The notes: generated by a model not told the origin, from the letters alone. Counted from the stretch's first letter, positions 1 to 9,182 are shown. The stretch: DNA of 20,767 nucleotides from an uncultured Prevotella sp. (GCA_934229335.1 CAKQDQ010000034.1:1-20767), one strand, 5' to 3'. Translations and numbers: made by a program.

Positions 1-1566
1 GTAAGACTGGAGAACAAACGCTGGATAGTGGTGCCGGCGGCTGTGCTCACCGTGTTGTTCGCATGGCAGAGCCTGTACACGGAGTTTGACTCTGACCTAA
101 GCCACATTAACTATATGACGGACAACCAACGCGAAGAGATGGACTACTTTCAGCGCATGATGGCTGCCGACACTGCGCAGACGGCACAGACGGTGTTTGT
201 CGTCTCTTCGGGCGAAAGTCTGGAGCGTGCCATTGCCAACGCTGAGAGTCGACAAAAGGAGCTGAACGCTGTCGCTGCCCACCACGAGAGCGCGACTACC
301 TTCCTTGCTTCTCATGTAGAACAGCAGCGACGGCTGAGCATGTGGCACGACTTCGTTATTCGTCACGCTGACCTGCTACGCCATGACCTGCCCGCAAAGG
401 CACTTGCCTGCGGATTCTCTGCCGAGGCCTTCAGCGACTTCTACGACATTATAGGTGGCAACTACAGCGTGCAGTCGTTAGGGCACTTCGCACCGCTCAT
501 CAAAGATATACTCGCCAGTAGCGTCGCCTTCGACAACGCTTCTGAAGGGCAGAGACCTACATGTTACGTTGTAGATCGCCTCTATGTGTCGCCCGACAGC
601 GTGGAGAGCGTATTGCAAAACGTCAATGGCGCACACACATGGCAGTCTATCAACAGCAAGATGGCATCGTCGCTGTCCGACGACTTCAACTACATAGGCT
701 TGGCGTGCTCCGCCATCGTCTTCCTCTTCCTCCTCTTCTCCTTTGGCAGGATAGAGTTAGCCGTCATCGCCTTCCTGCCCATGGCAGTCAGCTGGCTGTG
801 GATTCTCGGCATCATGACGCTGCTTGGCGTTAAGTTCAACATTGTCAACGTTATCCTCGCCACCTTCATCTTTGGTCAGGGCGACGACTACACCATCTTC
901 ATGACCGAGGGTTGCCAGTATGAATACGCCTACCGTAGACCGCTCCTCGCGTCGTATAAGAACAGCATAGTGCTCTCTGCCCTCATCATGTTCATAGGCA
1001 TCGGCACACTGATAGTGGCACGCCACCCCGCTTTACACTCCCTTGCCGAAGTCACCATCATCGGAATGTCGAGCGTGGTCTTCATGGCATGGCTCATCCC
1101 ACCCCTTGTCTTCAACTGGCTCACACGTCGCTCTGACGGCACACCGCGTCTGCGTCCTCTCACCGCCATCGCCATGTTGCGCTGTCTGTGTGGCAAGAGG
1201 TACACCGATACCCTGCCAGAGGAGCGTAACAGCCGCACCCTCGCCCCCATTGTCTACGGACTGTATATGTATAAGGGATTGACCATACAGCGTGCGGTGA
1301 AGGCGAACATGAAGCGCAACGCTAATTATGCCGCCACCGTAGACCGTGACTACTCCGACCGTGAGGAGCTGACGATAGACAACTGTGGCTATGGCGAGGA
1401 AGTGGTGATGATGCTACTCGCCCACCCTCACCTGCGTATTACTGCCATAGAGTCTGACCCCGAAAAGACAGAGATACTGCGAGGAGTCGTTGAAGGACTG
1501 GAGGAGGCGGGGATGATGCGTAATCTAAAAATTAATAATGCATCAGCGTGCGAAGCTAAATTATGA
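1..1566 (+). CDS. MMPL/RND-type membrane protein with C-terminal methyltransferase-like tail, 5' end outside window
   Basis: The reading frame is open from base 1, so the N-terminal part lies upstream. What is present is a periplasmic-type domain (about nt 60-680), then five or six hydrophobic segments between about nt 690 and 1125. They include FGQGDDYTIF (nt 871-900), a position where MMPL/RND transporters carry a charged membrane motif. After the membrane part comes a roughly 110-residue tail with a glycine-rich CGYGEE loop (nt 1384-1401) and AIESD (nt 1444-1458), like motif I and the following acidic strand of class I SAM methyltransferases. Bacteroidales have a known trifunctional protein ordered MMPL transporter, lysophospholipid acyltransferase, methyltransferase. 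This tail matches its C-terminus, but the acyltransferase section expected in between is absent. Likely role: inner-membrane handling of a lipid or lipid-linked product. The last codons run into the AT-rich flank of the following repeat. Confidence 0.8.
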   Translation, partial: VRLENKRWIVVPAAVLTVLFAWQSLYTEFDSDLSHINYMTDNQREEMDYFQRMMAADTAQTAQTVFVVSSGESLERAIANAESRQKELNAVAAHHESATTFLASHVEQQRRLSMWHDFVIRHADLLRHDLPAKALACGFSAEAFSDFYDIIGGNYSVQSLGHFAPLIKDILASSVAFDNASEGQRPTCYVVDRLYVSPDSVESVLQNVNGAHTWQSINSKMASSLSDDFNYIGLACSAIVFLFLLFSFGRIELAVIAFLPMAVSWLWILGIMTLLGVKFNIVNVILATFIFGQGDDYTIFMTEGCQYEYAYRRPLLASYKNSIVLSALIMFIGIGTLIVARHPALHSLAEVTIIGMSSVVFMAWLIPPLVFNWLTRRSDGTPRLRPLTAIAMLRCLCGKRYTDTLPEERNSRTLAPIVYGLYMYKGLTIQRAVKANMKRNANYAATVDRDYSDREELTIDNCGYGEEVVMMLLAHPHLRITAIESDPEKTEILRGVVEGLEEAGMMRNLKINNASACEAKL

Positions 1567-1586
1567 ATTATGATTATGAATTATTC

Positions 1587-1919
1587 AAGTTTCGGATTTA
1601 GGTTTGTACGGGCTGTAAGCCCAACAGCACATAGCCCAGGGCAACACCCTGGGTAGACGAGCATACCACGCAGACGCTCTGAAAGAGCAAAAGCGTTACT
1701 CATGAAATCTATCGCCATTCTACGCTTTTGCCCTTACAGGGCGACATCGATATTTACCTTGTCCCCAGGGCGCTGCCCTGGGCTATGTGCTGTTGGGCTT
1801 ACAGCCCGTACTTCTCGTCTACCCAGGGTGTCACCATGGGCTATGTGCAGGTTGGGCTTTCTTGCTAAAGGCAAGTGGCAGAGCCAATAACAGCCCGTAC
1901 AAACCTAAATCCGAAACTT
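1587..1919. repeat. Hairpin-forming repeat element, copy A (long form)
   Basis: The element is bounded by a perfect 30-bp inverted repeat (1587-1616 against 1890-1919) beginning AAGTTTCGGATTTAGG. Inside, 1607-1654 is the reverse complement of 1763-1810 with about three mismatches. A smaller pair around the TTTTGCCCTTACAGGGCG block (about 1719-1744) completes a long hairpin. A further partial copy of the right half fills 1820-1919. It starts 20 bases after the stop of the upstream gene and ends 22 bases before the next start codon. The left side is AT-rich (AATTATGAATTATT type), as in the other copies. A 62-codon open frame inside it is a by-product of the repeat. It carries no transposase, so it is a non-autonomous or REP-like element. 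Confidence 0.85.
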
Positions 1920-1941
1920 CAGTGAATTATTAGTTTAACTC

Positions 1942-2802
1942 ATGATAGACCGTTGTTACATAGAGATAACCAATGTCTGTAACCTCAACTGCCACTTCTG
2001 CCCGAAGCATCACCGAACGCCGGGACAACTGACGGCAGAACAGTTTGAGCTGCTTACCGACAAACTGCAAGGCAAGGTGTGCTTCATGTATTTCCACCTC
2101 ATGGGCGAACCTCTGCTCCACCCTCTTCTGCCCCAATTCATCATGACGGCACGCAGTAAGGGCTTTAAGACAGTGCTAACATCTAACGGCACACTGCTTC
2201 ATCGCGCTATGACGCTACTCGACACACTGCCGCACAAGATACAGCTGTCGCTACATTCGCACGAGAGCAACGCTAAGGGAGTGCTGGCAGAGTACATCGA
2301 CGACGTGATGCGCTTCTCTACCGCTGCCGCTAATCGTGGCACCTGCATGGTGTTGCGACTGTGGAACCGTGGGGGACGCGACAAAGAGAACGAGGAGGTG
2401 ATGCGCCTCATTGCCAACTACGTGCCGCAGCCATGGCGTGAGCGTCCCGACGGCTATCGACTATGCGACAACCTATACCTTGAGTTCGACCGTAAGTTTG
2501 AATGGCCCACAACCGATGGCAAGACGGTGACAGAGGGACAAGACCTCTTCTGCAAGGCGTTACAAAAGCAGATAGGCATACTTGCCGATGGCAGTCTGGT
2601 GCCGTGTTGCCTTGACCACGACGGCGACATAGTGCTTGGCAACCTACTGACGCAGTCGTTAGAAGAGATACTCTCATCGCCACGTGCACGTGCCATGATA
2701 GAGGGCTTCAGCCATCACCGAGCCACGGAACAGCTGTGCCAAGGATGCGAGTCGGCATTGGCACGTAACAGCTTTAGGGGAAAGGCAAGGAGTAATGCAT
2801 AG
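1942..2802 (+). CDS. Radical SAM/SPASM domain protein
   Basis: The 286-residue protein has the radical SAM cluster motif CNLNCHFC (Cys13, Cys17, Cys20), which binds the SAM-cleaving 4Fe-4S cluster, and a GEP motif at 55-57. The C-terminal part has the spacing of a SPASM-type auxiliary cluster domain: Cys204, Cys222-Cys223, then Cys266 and Cys269, with the usual G-I-L-A-D-G-S-L-V-P-C-C and GNL blocks. Such enzymes modify peptides, proteins or small molecules. The substrate cannot be read here: no short precursor peptide or maturation protease is adjacent. It lies in the same direction as the MMPL/methyltransferase gene but is separated from it by repeat copy A. The ATG at 1942 is the first in frame and gives a normal radical SAM N-terminus. 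No clear promoter or strong ribosome site is visible in the 22 bases before it. Confidence 0.85.
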   Translation: MIDRCYIEITNVCNLNCHFCPKHHRTPGQLTAEQFELLTDKLQGKVCFMYFHLMGEPLLHPLLPQFIMTARSKGFKTVLTSNGTLLHRAMTLLDTLPHKIQLSLHSHESNAKGVLAEYIDDVMRFSTAAANRGTCMVLRLWNRGGRDKENEEVMRLIANYVPQPWRERPDGYRLCDNLYLEFDRKFEWPTTDGKTVTEGQDLFCKALQKQIGILADGSLVPCCLDHDGDIVLGNLLTQSLEEILSSPRARAMIEGFSHHRATEQLCQGCESALARNSFRGKARSNA

Positions 2803-2869
2803 TGCATAATTCAATATTCACAATTTCAATTTACAATGCACCAGCCTAATTATGCATTATAAATTATTC

Positions 2870-3113
2870 AAGTTTCGGATTTAGATGGGAGCGGGCTGAA
2901 AGCCCAACAGCTCATAGCCCAGGGCAAGCGAAGCGGCACCCTGGGTAACTCATTTCCATCGAACTTCGCCCTGTAAGGGCAAAAGCTTGAAATAAATCAG
3001 ATAATACTTTTGCCCTTACAGGGCGACATTCCCTAACGGATACATCCCCAGGGTGTTGCCCTGGGCTATGTGCTGCTGGGCTTTCAGCCCGTTTTTGGCT
3101 AAATCAGAAACTT
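2870..3113. repeat. Hairpin-forming repeat element, copy B (medium form)
   Basis: Same family as copy A: the left end AAGTTTCGGATTTAG pairs with the right end CTAAATCAGAAACTT. The left GCGGGCTGAAAGCCCAACAG block pairs with the right GGGCTTTCAGCCCG block. The central pair is TCGCCCTGTAAGGGCAAAAG against CTTTTGCCCTTACAGGGCGA. The whole element can therefore fold into one branched hairpin of about 244 bases. It begins 67 bases after the stop of the radical SAM gene, and AT-rich TGCATAATT-type sequence fills that interval. Bases 3114-3197 after it are AT-rich and contain no gene. Confidence 0.85.
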
Positions 3114-3197
3114 CAGTAAATTATTCATTATTGATTATAAAAGCTGTTGAAAATAAAGATTTTCCGAAAAAATAACACATATTCGTTAAATTCTTTG

Positions 3198-3205
3198 TAA
3201 TTTTG
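3198..3205 (+). promoter_or_regulatory. Putative leuS promoter, -7 box
   Basis: TAATTTTG fits the Bacteroidetes -7 consensus TAnnTTTG. The expected TTTG -33 element is not clear at the right distance. Transcription would start near 3212, leaving a leader of only about 25 bases before leuS, so there is no room for a leucine attenuator or T-box. Confidence 0.6.
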
Positions 3206-3235
3206 TAGGCAGAAAGAAAAACGTTACATAACAAA

Positions 3236-6070
3236 ATGGAATATAACTTCAGAGACATTGAAAAGAAGTGGTTTGACTACTGGAAACAGCAGAAAACCTA
3301 TCACGTTACAGAAAACAAGGATAAAAAGAAATTTTACGTGCTCAATATGTTCCCATACCCATCAGGTGCGGGACTGCACGTAGGTCACCCTCTGGGATAC
3401 ATCGCCAGCGACATCTACGCACGCTACAAGCGTCTGCAAGGCTTCAACGTGCTCAACCCTATGGGTTACGACGCTTACGGTCTGCCTGCAGAGCAGTATG
3501 CCATACAGACAGGACAGCACCCAGAGGTTACTACTAACGCTAATATCAACCGCTATCGCGAGCAGTTGGACAAGATAGGATTCTCGTTCGACTGGGACCG
3601 TGAGGTGCGTACCTGCGCCCCTGGTTACTATAAGTGGACACAGTGGGCATTCCAGAAGATGTATAACTCTTTCTTCTGCAACGCTTGCCAGAAGGCACAG
3701 CCTATAGAGGAACTCGTAAAGCACTTCAGCGAGAAGGGCACAGAGGGAGTCAATGCTGCTTGCACCGAGGAGATGACATTCACCGCGGAGGAGTGGAACG
3801 CATGGGACGAGAAGAAGAAGAACAGCGTGCTCATGAACTACCGCATAGCTTTCATGGGCGAGACAATGGTAAACTGGTGCGCCGGACTGGGCACGGTGCT
3901 CGCCAACGATGAGGTGGTAGACGGTGTCAGTGTGCGCGGAGGTTACCCCGTAGAGCAGAAGAAGATGCGCCAGTGGTGCCTGCGTGTCAGCGCATACGCA
4001 CAGCGACTGCTCGACGGGCTGCAGACAATACAGTGGAGCGACTCTATCACCGAGACACAGAAAAACTGGATAGGTCGCTCTGAGGGTACAGAGGTAAACA
4101 TTAAGGTGGCTGACCAGGACGTAGAGTTTACTATCTTCACTACACGTGCCGACACCATGTTTGGCGTAACATTCTTCGTACTCGCGCCAGAGTCAGACCT
4201 CGTGGACCAGGTAACGACAGCTGAGCAGCGACAGGCGGTAGACGAATACGTGAAGTACGTAAAGGGTAGAACAGAGCGTGAGCGCATGATAGACCACACC
4301 GTGACGGGAGTCTTCTCTGGGGCTTACGGCATCAACCCTATCACGGGCGACAAGTGCCCTATATATGTATCTGAATATGTATTGGCAGGTTACGGCACAG
4401 GAGCTATCATGGCAGTGCCAGCGCACGACTCTCGCGACTATGCCTTTGCCAAGCATTTCGACCTCCCTATCATCCCGTTGATAGAGGGTGCCGACGTTAG
4501 CGAAGAGAGCTATGACGCTAAGGAAGGCATCGTGATGAACTCGCCAATGGAGGGCAAGACCGCCTATAAGGGCTTTAACCTCAACGGACTGACCATCAAG
4601 GAGGCTATAGCGGCAACCAAGAAGTTTGTGAAGACTGAGGGACTGGGCAGAGTGAAGGTAAACTACCGTCTGCGCGACGCTATCTTCTCACGCCAGCGTT
4701 ACTGGGGCGAGCCATTCCCCGTATATTATAAGGACGGCATGCCTGTGATGATACCAGAGGAGTGTCTGCCTATACAACTGCCACAGGTAGAGAAGTTCTT
4801 GCCTACCGAGACAGGCGAGCCACCATTGGGCAACGCTACCAAGTGGGCATGGAACGAAGAGAAGAAGTGCATCGTAGACAATAAGGACATAGACAACAAG
4901 ACCGTATTCCCTATAGAGCTATACACCATGCCAGGCTTCGCTGGTTCGTCAGCATACTACCTGCGCTATATGGATCCACACAACGACCAAGCCCTCGTAA
5001 GCAAGGAGGCAGACGAGTACTGGCAGAACGTAGACCTCTATGTAGGAGGTTCAGAGCACGCTACGGGTCACCTTATCTACTCACGCTTCTGGTGTAAGTT
5101 CCTTTACGACCTCGGCGTAAGTTGCAAGGACGAGCCATTCCAGAAGCTTGTTAACCAGGGCATGATACAGGGACGCTCTAACTTCGTGTATCGTATAAAG
5201 GATACCAACACCTTTGTTTCTCTCGACAAGAAGGAGGGTTACGACGTAACGCCAATACACGTAGACGTAAACATCGTCAGTGGCGACATACTCGACGTAG
5301 AGGCGTTCAAGGCATGGCGTCCAGAGTATAACGACGCACAGTTCATACTCAACGACGAGGGCAAGTACCTCTGCGGATGGGCTGTAGAGAAGATGTCGAA
5401 GTCAATGTTCAACGTTGTCAACCCTGACATGATAGTAGAGAAGTATGGTGCCGACACATTGCGCCTGTACGAGATGTTCCTCGGACCTGTAGAGCAGTCA
5501 AAGCCATGGGACACCAACGGCATCGACGGCTGTCACCGCTTCCTCAAGAAGTTCTGGGGACTGTTCTTCGACCGTGAGGGCAACAACATCGTTACCGACG
5601 ACGCACCTACGGCAGAGCAGGAGAAATCGCTCCACAAGCTCATAAAGAAGGTTACGGGCGACATAGAGCAGTTCTCTTACAACACCTCTATCTCTGCCTT
5701 CATGATAGCTGTTGGCGAGTTGCAGAAGTGTCACAGCAAGGCTGTACTGAAGGACCTCGTAGTGCTCCTCGCACCGTTTGCACCATTCATGGCAGAAGAG
5801 CTATGGCACGTGCTTGGAGGCGAAGGCACCGTGTGCGACGCACAGTGGCCTAAGTGGGACGAGGATAAGATGAAGGACTCTGAGAAGACCATACCAGTAC
5901 AGTTCTGCGGTAAGACACGCTTCACCATACAGTTGCCTGCCGACATCAGCCGTGAGGACGCGGAGAAGGCGGCACTGGCTGACGAGCGCACTGCAAAATA
6001 TACTGAGGGCAAGCAGGTAATGAAGGTTATCGTGGTGCCAGGACGTATCATTAATATCGTAGTGAAGTAA
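3236..6070 (+). CDS. leuS: Leucine--tRNA ligase
   Basis: Cytoplasmic enzyme that charges tRNA-Leu with leucine using ATP. The 944-residue protein has the class I HIGH-type motif as HVGH (48-51) within [20 protein letters not shown]1 editing domain carries TTRADTMFG and [12 protein letters not shown], a second catalytic segment has [12 protein letters not shown], and KMSKS is at 719-723. The C-terminal tRNA-binding part ends normally, so the gene is full length. It carries the lineage-typical insert with two cysteines and a Lys/Glu-rich stretch around residues 145-200. The stop codon abuts the ATG of the next gene, which indicates co-transcription with rdgB. Confidence 0.98.
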   Translation: MEYNFRDIEKKWFDYWKQQKTYHVTENKDKKKFYVLNMFPYPSGAGLHVGHPLGYIASDIYARYKRLQGFNVLNPMGYDAYGLPAEQYAIQTGQHPEVTTNANINRYREQLDKIGFSFDWDREVRTCAPGYYKWTQWAFQKMYNSFFCNACQKAQPIEELVKHFSEKGTEGVNAACTEEMTFTAEEWNAWDEKKKNSVLMNYRIAFMGETMVNWCAGLGTVLANDEVVDGVSVRGGYPVEQKKMRQWCLRVSAYAQRLLDGLQTIQWSDSITETQKNWIGRSEGTEVNIKVADQDVEFTIFTTRADTMFGVTFFVLAPESDLVDQVTTAEQRQAVDEYVKYVKGRTERERMIDHTVTGVFSGAYGINPITGDKCPIYVSEYVLAGYGTGAIMAVPAHDSRDYAFAKHFDLPIIPLIEGADVSEESYDAKEGIVMNSPMEGKTAYKGFNLNGLTIKEAIAATKKFVKTEGLGRVKVNYRLRDAIFSRQRYWGEPFPVYYKDGMPVMIPEECLPIQLPQVEKFLPTETGEPPLGNATKWAWNEEKKCIVDNKDIDNKTVFPIELYTMPGFAGSSAYYLRYMDPHNDQALVSKEADEYWQNVDLYVGGSEHATGHLIYSRFWCKFLYDLGVSCKDEPFQKLVNQGMIQGRSNFVYRIKDTNTFVSLDKKEGYDVTPIHVDVNIVSGDILDVEAFKAWRPEYNDAQFILNDEGKYLCGWAVEKMSKSMFNVVNPDMIVEKYGADTLRLYEMFLGPVEQSKPWDTNGIDGCHRFLKKFWGLFFDREGNNIVTDDAPTAEQEKSLHKLIKKVTGDIEQFSYNTSISAFMIAVGELQKCHSKAVLKDLVVLLAPFAPFMAEELWHVLGGEGTVCDAQWPKWDEDKMKDSEKTIPVQFCGKTRFTIQLPADISREDAEKAALADERTAKYTEGKQVMKVIVVPGRIINIVVK

Positions 6071-6691
6071 ATGCAAATAGTTTTCGCCACTAACAATGCG
6101 CACAAGCTCGATGAAGTACGCGCTATACTGTCTTCCCTCCCCAAGGAGGCGGGAAAGATAGAGGTGCTGTCGCTCAACGACATAGGCTGTCATGAGGACA
6201 TACCTGAGGACGCCGACACACTGGAGGGCAACGCCTTGCAGAAGGCACGCTACATAAAGGAACGTTACGGCTACGACTGTTTCGCTGACGACACAGGCTT
6301 GGAGGTAACAGCTCTTGATGGCGCACCAGGTGTCTATAGCGCACGCTACGCATCCATCAGCGACCCTACGGCAGCGTCGCACGACAGTGAGGCGAATATG
6401 CGTTGCCTTCTAAACAACTTGGAGGGTAAGGCAGACCGCACGGCACGCTTTCGCACAGTGATAGCCCTAATATATAAAGGAGAGACAACAACGTTCGAGG
6501 GCATCGTGCGTGGCACCATAACAGTGGAACGACATGGCACCGACGGCTTTGGCTACGACCCTATCTTTGCGCCAGAGGAAGCTGACGGACGCACCTTTGC
6601 CGAGATGACAAGCGAGGAGAAAAACGCTATAAGCCACAGAGGAAGGGCAACGCAGAAGCTTGCGGAGTATTTCAAAGCAAGCGCAGAATAA
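6071..6691 (+). CDS. rdgB: dITP/XTP pyrophosphatase (RdgB/HAM1 family)
   Basis: House-cleaning enzyme that hydrolyses non-canonical purine nucleotides such as dITP, XTP and dHAPTP to monophosphates and so keeps deaminated bases out of DNA and RNA. The 206-residue length is typical. Family signatures are the N-terminal [10 protein letters not shown], the metal-binding FADDTGLEV (Asp73, Asp74), [19 protein letters not shown] and SHRGRA near the C-terminus. The ATG directly follows the leuS stop with no spacer, so translation is probably coupled. The unit ends at the stem-loop terminator at 6728. Confidence 0.96.
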   Translation: MQIVFATNNAHKLDEVRAILSSLPKEAGKIEVLSLNDIGCHEDIPEDADTLEGNALQKARYIKERYGYDCFADDTGLEVTALDGAPGVYSARYASISDPTAASHDSEANMRCLLNNLEGKADRTARFRTVIALIYKGETTTFEGIVRGTITVERHGTDGFGYDPIFAPEEADGRTFAEMTSEEKNAISHRGRATQKLAEYFKASAE

Positions 6692-6727
6692 GTGAAGGAT
6701 GGTGCCATAGATACTTAAAAAGAGAAT

Positions 6728-6789
6728 AAAAAAACATCGTGGATATACTCAAACTATTATTGTTTTGAGAATATCCACGATGTTTTTTT
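6728..6789. terminator. Bidirectional intrinsic terminator
   Basis: A 19-bp perfect stem (AAAAAAACATCGTGGATAT against its complement) is extended across one mismatch by CTCAAA/TTTGAG and closed by a short TATTATT-type loop. The stem is flanked by A7 on one side and T7 on the other, so it can end transcription from rdgB (+) and from the protease gene (-), which converge here. Confidence 0.92.
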
Positions 6790-6790
6790 A

Positions 6791-6846
6791 TCTGCAATAA
6801 AAGAATACTCTAATTATTTCTGCACTAAAAGAATACTCTAATTATT
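6791..6846. repeat. 28-bp tandem duplication overlapping the protease gene 3' end
   Basis: Two adjacent 28-base copies (6791-6818 and 6819-6846) differ at one position (A versus C at base 7). The copy nearer the gene contains the last two Asn codons and the TAG stop (6838-6840) of the - strand protease. The other copy is a duplicate of that gene end with the same frame and stop. Confidence 0.9.
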
Positions 6847-7971
6847 ATCCACGAACTGCCTTACGCGCTTCAGCTGTATGCCATAGTTAAAGCTCTGCGT
6901 GCCAGTCATCCCAGCAAAGTTCACCGCTACCAGTTCGCCACGCTCGTTAACCACAGGACTGCCACTTGAGCCAGGCAGACTGGGAACAGTGTACATAATC
7001 TTGTCGTTGTCCGTAATCTGAGATATCGCTCCACTCGTTATCTGCGCCTTAATGCCTTGCGAGGTGTTAGACACTGTAAAGCCAGCGTTGAAGCCTATCA
7101 TATACAGCTTCTGCTCCGTCTCTAACTTATCGCTATCGTCAGAAGTAAACAGCCCCTTCACCTTGTCTACGAAGCCCTTATCGCCATCGTCTGCAGATAC
7201 AGAGAATGTATAGGTATCCTCAGGCGTCTTCTTCGTCTTCAGCTGCAATATGGCGAGGTCTACGTTCTCCTTGTCAGAGACGGCAGTAACTACACACGGC
7301 ACAAGGTCAGTAACCTTCGTAACAAACGTATTGTTGTATGCCACCGCTACCTCGCACACAGGCTCCACCTTCAGCTCGCTCAGGTCCATAGTCTTAATGT
7401 TATCCTTAATCTCCGAGTCGCCGTTAAAGCTGGCTCGCAGCTGTTCCTGCTCGCTCTCTATCTGCTGCATCTTCTCATTGTCCACATAGTAGTTGCCGTC
7501 ATACGCGTTATATTGATAGCAGTTACTCTTTTCCGACTCCAGCTCGTCGTATCTCTCAGACAGTGCCGCCATCTCTTGGCTTATCAGCTCCGACATGGCG
7601 TCAAGCAGCGACCTCACCGACTTCTTAGTGTCAGAGAGCGTTATGGCAGGTGCCGCCACGTGTCTGTTTGTTAGCATCTTGCCGTCGTCAGAGATAAAGA
7701 AGCCCGTTCCCGTTATCATGTTCATCTTACTCAGTATCTCCGACTGCTCAAAGGTAAGGTTGTCCAGATTGCCATCTTCGTCAAACCCGGTGAAGTACCA
7801 CACCTTGCCCGTAGGCAGCGTAAGCTTATAGTAGTATCTGTTCACCACCATCACAACGCCCGACCCACATTCCTGCAATATCTCGTCCGATGTTTTCGTA
7901 CTGTCGCACGCGGTCATCGTCAGCAGCGTCACCAACGTGAGTATCAATAGTTTTATCCTTCCCATAACCAT
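6838..7971 (-). CDS. Trypsin-like serine protease, putative lipoprotein
   Basis: A 377-residue exported protein. The N-terminus is a lipoprotein signal peptide with the lipobox TMTAC (Cys22). The protease fold is shown by GTGFFISDDGKMLTNRHV with His104, NVDLAIL with Asp238, and PGSSGSP with Ser336, a complete His-Asp-Ser triad of the HtrA/trypsin-2 type. No PDZ domain follows, unlike DegP. Between His and Asp there is a roughly 90-residue insertion (about 113-200) rich in Glu, Gln and Lys with heptad character (SELISQEMAALSERYDELES and later), probably coiled coil. It has its own promoter and terminator. Met1 and Met3 are both possible starts; the first is used. Likely role: envelope protein quality control or processing, possibly of neighbouring exported proteins; the second part is inference. 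Confidence 0.88.
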   Translation of the reverse strand: MVMGRIKLLILTLVTLLTMTACDSTKTSDEILQECGSGVVMVVNRYYYKLTLPTGKVWYFTGFDEDGNLDNLTFEQSEILSKMNMITGTGFFISDDGKMLTNRHVAAPAITLSDTKKSVRSLLDAMSELISQEMAALSERYDELESEKSNCYQYNAYDGNYYVDNEKMQQIESEQEQLRASFNGDSEIKDNIKTMDLSELKVEPVCEVAVAYNNTFVTKVTDLVPCVVTAVSDKENVDLAILQLKTKKTPEDTYTFSVSADDGDKGFVDKVKGLFTSDDSDKLETEQKLYMIGFNAGFTVSNTSQGIKAQITSGAISQITDNDKIMYTVPSLPGSSGSPVVNERGELVAVNFAGMTGTQSFNYGIQLKRVRQFVDNN

Positions 7972-8038
7972 AGCTTTTTGTGTTTAGATTAATAATATAG
8001 GTAAGTATTCAAATTTTATCATTACAGATGCGTTAGTT

Positions 8039-8090
8039 AGCGTTCTGTTATTAATATGGCATTAATGATATAGATGTAACGCAGAACGCT
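8039..8090 (-). promoter_or_regulatory. Stem-loop in the protease mRNA leader
   Basis: AGCGTTCTG (8039-8047) is the exact reverse complement of CAGAACGCT (8082-8090), and the stem can continue past a small bulge with TTA/TAA. It lies inside the roughly 130-base leader between the promoter at 8112 and the protease start, so it would be transcribed. The function is unknown. Confidence 0.55.
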
Positions 8091-8111
8091 TACTCCGTCT
8101 CGTTTCAATGG

Positions 8112-8143
8112 CAAAGTTAGCTTTTTATTTTTGCCTACACAAA
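8112..8143 (-). promoter_or_regulatory. Promoter of the protease gene
   Basis: Read on the - strand: TTTG (8143-8140), a 20-base spacer, then TAACTTTG (8119-8112). This is a full match to the Bacteroidetes sigma-ABfr consensus TTTG-N19-21-TAnnTTTG. Transcription should start near 8105. Confidence 0.8.
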
Positions 8144-8173
8144 TTATTTTAGGTTCAAATAAGTTCTTTCATG

Positions 8174-8215
8174 AAAAAAACGTCCCATGTAGACTTCACA
8201 GTCCGCATGGAACGC
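8174..8215 (-). terminator. Intrinsic terminator of the 8271-10523 unit
   Basis: Read on the - strand, GCGTTCCATG pairs with CATGGGACGT over ten positions (two G-U pairs). The loop itself contains GGACT/AGTCT, and the hairpin is followed by T7. It lies 55 bases beyond the stop of the lipoprotein gene at 8271. The A-tract on the other side is short, so it mainly serves the - strand. Confidence 0.85.
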
Positions 8216-8270
8216 AGTTTTCTTATTGTTGCCACTGCAACACTCTGTGTTTATAAAGATATAAGATTTA

Positions 8271-9176
8271 CTATGTATCTTTCTCCTTCTTCTCTGGCGT
8301 GTCGCTGGTGTTACTGTTCTTGCCAGTGGTCTGTACCAGAGGCTTGTAGCGTAACTGCAAGCAAAGCTCGTCGTTAGTGCCCTGACGCACTATGTTCTGC
8401 ACAAAGAGCACGCCTTCGGCTTGCGTGCCGTGACCAACGATGATGATGTCGTTTATCTTCACATCGCTTATCTCGGCAGAGCGTATGGAGTTCTCGTACA
8501 CGGTTCGCACAGCCAACGATGTAGTAGAGGCGTAGTCCAAGCTGTTGGCACGCACGAAGCTTGCCTGTGTCGCTGTAGCAAAGGATAGACGGTATAGATT
8601 ATTGTCTAATGTATCTACCGCGAGATAGAGGTCGCCCTTACGTACAATCTCTCCCGTCATGTCGGTGTATGAATGACAGAAGGTCTGTGTAGGTGCGTCA
8701 AAGCGTATGGCGTCGTCTTTCTCCGTAGCCATGTAGAGTACTACCGGACCAAGTTCTTCCATTAGCACCTGCTTGCTGATGACGTTGACGTAGCGTGTCT
8801 GCGATGTCTTCTTACCCGTTGTCTCCCATGCGGTGAACGTCAGCTTTACGCGGAGTTTCTCCTTTGTAGACTGTGGGGCGACATACATATACGTAGCCTC
8901 GTCCTGAGGTTCCGTGTACGTTGTGTCTTTTAATATACACTCACCGTATTCCGCGTCAACGGATTTTATCTGTAAACGTTTTACTGTTCCGCCTGTGTTC
9001 ACGTAGTATTCCAGTGTATACAGTTGTTTCTCGCCAGACTCTAACGATATGGAGTCGGCAATGGCGGGTCTTACGATAAGCGCGATGTCAGACAAGTCGC
9101 CAGTGTCCTCGTTGTCGCAGGATGCGAGTAGGCATAGCGACATCATCACGCACAATACTCCGAGAATACGCTTCAT
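8271..9176 (-). CDS. Lipoprotein of unknown function
   Basis: A 301-residue protein with the signal sequence MKRILGVLCVMMSLCLLASC (lipobox LASC, Cys20), so it is lipid-anchored after export. The mature part is mostly predicted beta with no motif I recognise. About residues 40-130 read like a beta-sandwich, with alternating hydrophobic strands and a VAPQSTKEKLRVKLTFTAWE block that resembles Ig-like/Big domains loosely. The C-terminal 25 residues are Lys/Thr/Glu-rich and probably disordered. It is the last gene of a three-gene unit, six bases after the 9183 gene, and is followed by the terminator at 8174. Confidence 0.8.
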   Translation of the reverse strand: MKRILGVLCVMMSLCLLASCDNEDTGDLSDIALIVRPAIADSISLESGEKQLYTLEYYVNTGGTVKRLQIKSVDAEYGECILKDTTYTEPQDEATYMYVAPQSTKEKLRVKLTFTAWETTGKKTSQTRYVNVISKQVLMEELGPVVLYMATEKDDAIRFDAPTQTFCHSYTDMTGEIVRKGDLYLAVDTLDNNLYRLSFATATQASFVRANSLDYASTTSLAVRTVYENSIRSAEISDVKINDIIIVGHGTQAEGVLFVQNIVRQGTNDELCLQLRYKPLVQTTGKNSNTSDTPEKKEKDT

Positions 9177-9182
9177 ACCGTT

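Noticed and set aside
1599..1606. TAGGTTTG promoter-like box in the terminal inverted repeats of copies A and C
   Set aside because: It fits TAnnTTTG but has no -33 element at the right spacing and is not conserved in copy B.
1702..1890. 62-codon open frame on + strand
   Set aside because: It lies wholly inside repeat copy A and its residues are the translation of the inverted repeats; no start context or known family.
5801..6382. 193-codon open frame on - strand across leuS and rdgB
   Set aside because: It is antisense to two certain genes, has a composition without domain or signal features, and no promoter.
8171..8377. 68-codon open frame on + strand
   Set aside because: It overlaps the - strand terminator and the 3' end of the lipoprotein gene; no family resemblance.
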